Shown here: piece after piece, positions 6,805 to 7,345 of the stretch
Numbering within the stretch: the first letter of the stretch is position 1
Layout: every line of letters starts with the position of its first letter
DNA from: an uncultured Veillonella sp.
GTDB lineage: Bacteria; Bacillota; Negativicutes; Veillonellales; Veillonellaceae
Length of the DNA stretch: 7,345 nt
Assembly: GCA_934183145.1 (NCBI GenBank)
Contig: CAKPSA010000062.1
Location: 1-7,345 of the forward strand
Direction: 5' to 3'
Notes under the pieces: generated by a model
Databases searched by the model: none
Told to the model about the DNA's origin: nothing
What the model saw: only the letters and a program-made list of their open reading frames with translations
Program-made: the position numbers and the translations under genes

Positions 6805-7345
6805 TCTTGGCTGAAAATCATGGCTTTTGCTATGGTGTAAAACGAGCTGTTGAAATGGCTGATGAAGCTGCCAATAGCGAGGGTAAAAGTTATACATTAG
6901 GTCCTATCATTCACAATCCTCAAGTTGTAGGGCGCTTGGAAAGTAAAGGTGTAAGTCCTATTCAAGAGGTGGCTGATATTGACGAAGGAACAATGATTAT
7001 TCGATCTCATGGTGTAGGGCCTGCCATTTATGCAGAAGCTGAAGAAAAGGGCTTACATATTTTAGATGCTACATGTCCTCATGTAAAAAAAGCACAACAA
7101 GATGCTAAGTCTGTTATTGAAGATGGAATGACTTTAGTGATTTTAGGCGAAAAAAACCATCCTGAGGTTAAAAGTATCAATTTATGGGCGAATAACAAAG
7201 GAATAATCATCGAAGATGAAAATTCCGCCGAAAAACTACAAATTGTGGAAAAAATAGGGGTTGTTGTACAAACTACCTTTTCACAATTCAAATTTAACAG
7301 TATAATAGAGATATTAGAGAAAAAATCTAAGAATCTTAAGATTTT
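6795..7345 (+). CDS. ispH: 4-hydroxy-3-methylbut-2-enyl diphosphate reductase (IspH/LytB), N-terminal part
   Basis: Iron-sulfur enzyme of the last step of the MEP pathway, reducing HMBPP to isopentenyl and dimethylallyl diphosphate. The first 183 residues are in the window with no frameshift; the gene runs off the right edge. Cluster ligands C12 (GFCYGVKRA) and C94 (DATCPHV) are present; the third cysteine should lie beyond the window. Substrate-binding histidines are H40 (IIHNPQVV), H72 (RSHGVGP) and H122 (NHPEV), with proton-donor glutamate E124 and the QTTFS motif (159-163). The start overlaps plsC by 10 bp, and AGAGGAGA (6783-6790) lies 4 nt upstream. In many Clostridia and Negativicutes IspH is fused to ribosomal protein S1; that cannot be seen here, because only about two thirds of the IspH domain is present. 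Confidence 0.95.
   Translation, partial: MEIILAENHGFCYGVKRAVEMADEAANSEGKSYTLGPIIHNPQVVGRLESKGVSPIQEVADIDEGTMIIRSHGVGPAIYAEAEEKGLHILDATCPHVKKAQQDAKSVIEDGMTLVILGEKNHPEVKSINLWANNKGIIIEDENSAEKLQIVEKIGVVVQTTFSQFKFNSIIEILEKKSKNLKI

Noticed and set aside
7085..7156. A7 runs in ispH (7085-7091 and 7150-7156) as phase-variable tracts
   Set aside because: The runs encode Lys/Glu-Lys-Asn codons in a conserved housekeeping gene; seven A is common in AT-rich genomes and the frame is intact.
1..7345. Mobile element, CRISPR, defence or secondary-metabolite system
   Set aside because: No transposase, integrase, direct-repeat array, tRNA attachment site or unusual base composition was seen; every gene has a clear core or envelope function or a known conserved family.

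Overview
The window looks like an ordinary core-chromosome segment from a low-GC, diderm member of the Firmicutes, most likely a Negativicute such as Veillonella. Two things support this. A Firmicutes-type scpA-scpB-rluB operon sits next to a membrane phosphoethanolamine transferase of the kind that decorates Gram-negative lipopolysaccharide. Base composition is AT-rich throughout, and the genes carry clear AGGAG-like ribosome binding sites. The genus is an inference from gene order and protein character; no search was run.

Layout: positions 1-170 hold the C-terminal end of a DUF523-family protein reading rightward. Its stop codon lies inside a perfect inverted repeat (159-191) with A and T runs on both sides, which should terminate transcription from both directions. 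A leftward gene (279-2111) follows and encodes a 610-residue CptA/EptC-like phosphoethanolamine transferase. An AT-rich 166-bp intergenic region (2112-2277) carries back-to-back promoter candidates. From 2278 to the right edge, seven genes are packed head to tail on the plus strand: scpA, scpB, rluB, a HI0933/YhiN-type flavoprotein, cmk, plsC and the first part of ispH. Gaps are 12 bp or less and two junctions overlap, so this is almost certainly one operon continuing beyond the window.

How the genes work together: ScpA and ScpB are the kleisin and winged-helix partners of SMC in chromosome condensation. RluB modifies 23S rRNA. Cmk recycles CMP/dCMP for nucleotide and phospholipid (CDP-activated) metabolism. 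PlsC makes phosphatidic acid. IspH makes the isoprenoid precursors IPP and DMAPP. The operon therefore groups housekeeping functions in chromosome segregation, translation and membrane precursor supply. The separate leftward gene acts on the finished outer envelope.

I found no mobile element, CRISPR array, tRNA or rRNA, toxin-antitoxin pair or defence island, and no evidence of a novel system. The points worth a second look are modest: a non-canonical EGNR motif in PlsC, the apparent extra membrane segments of the transferase, the compact divergent promoter region with an A8 tract, and the start-codon corrections for three genes.
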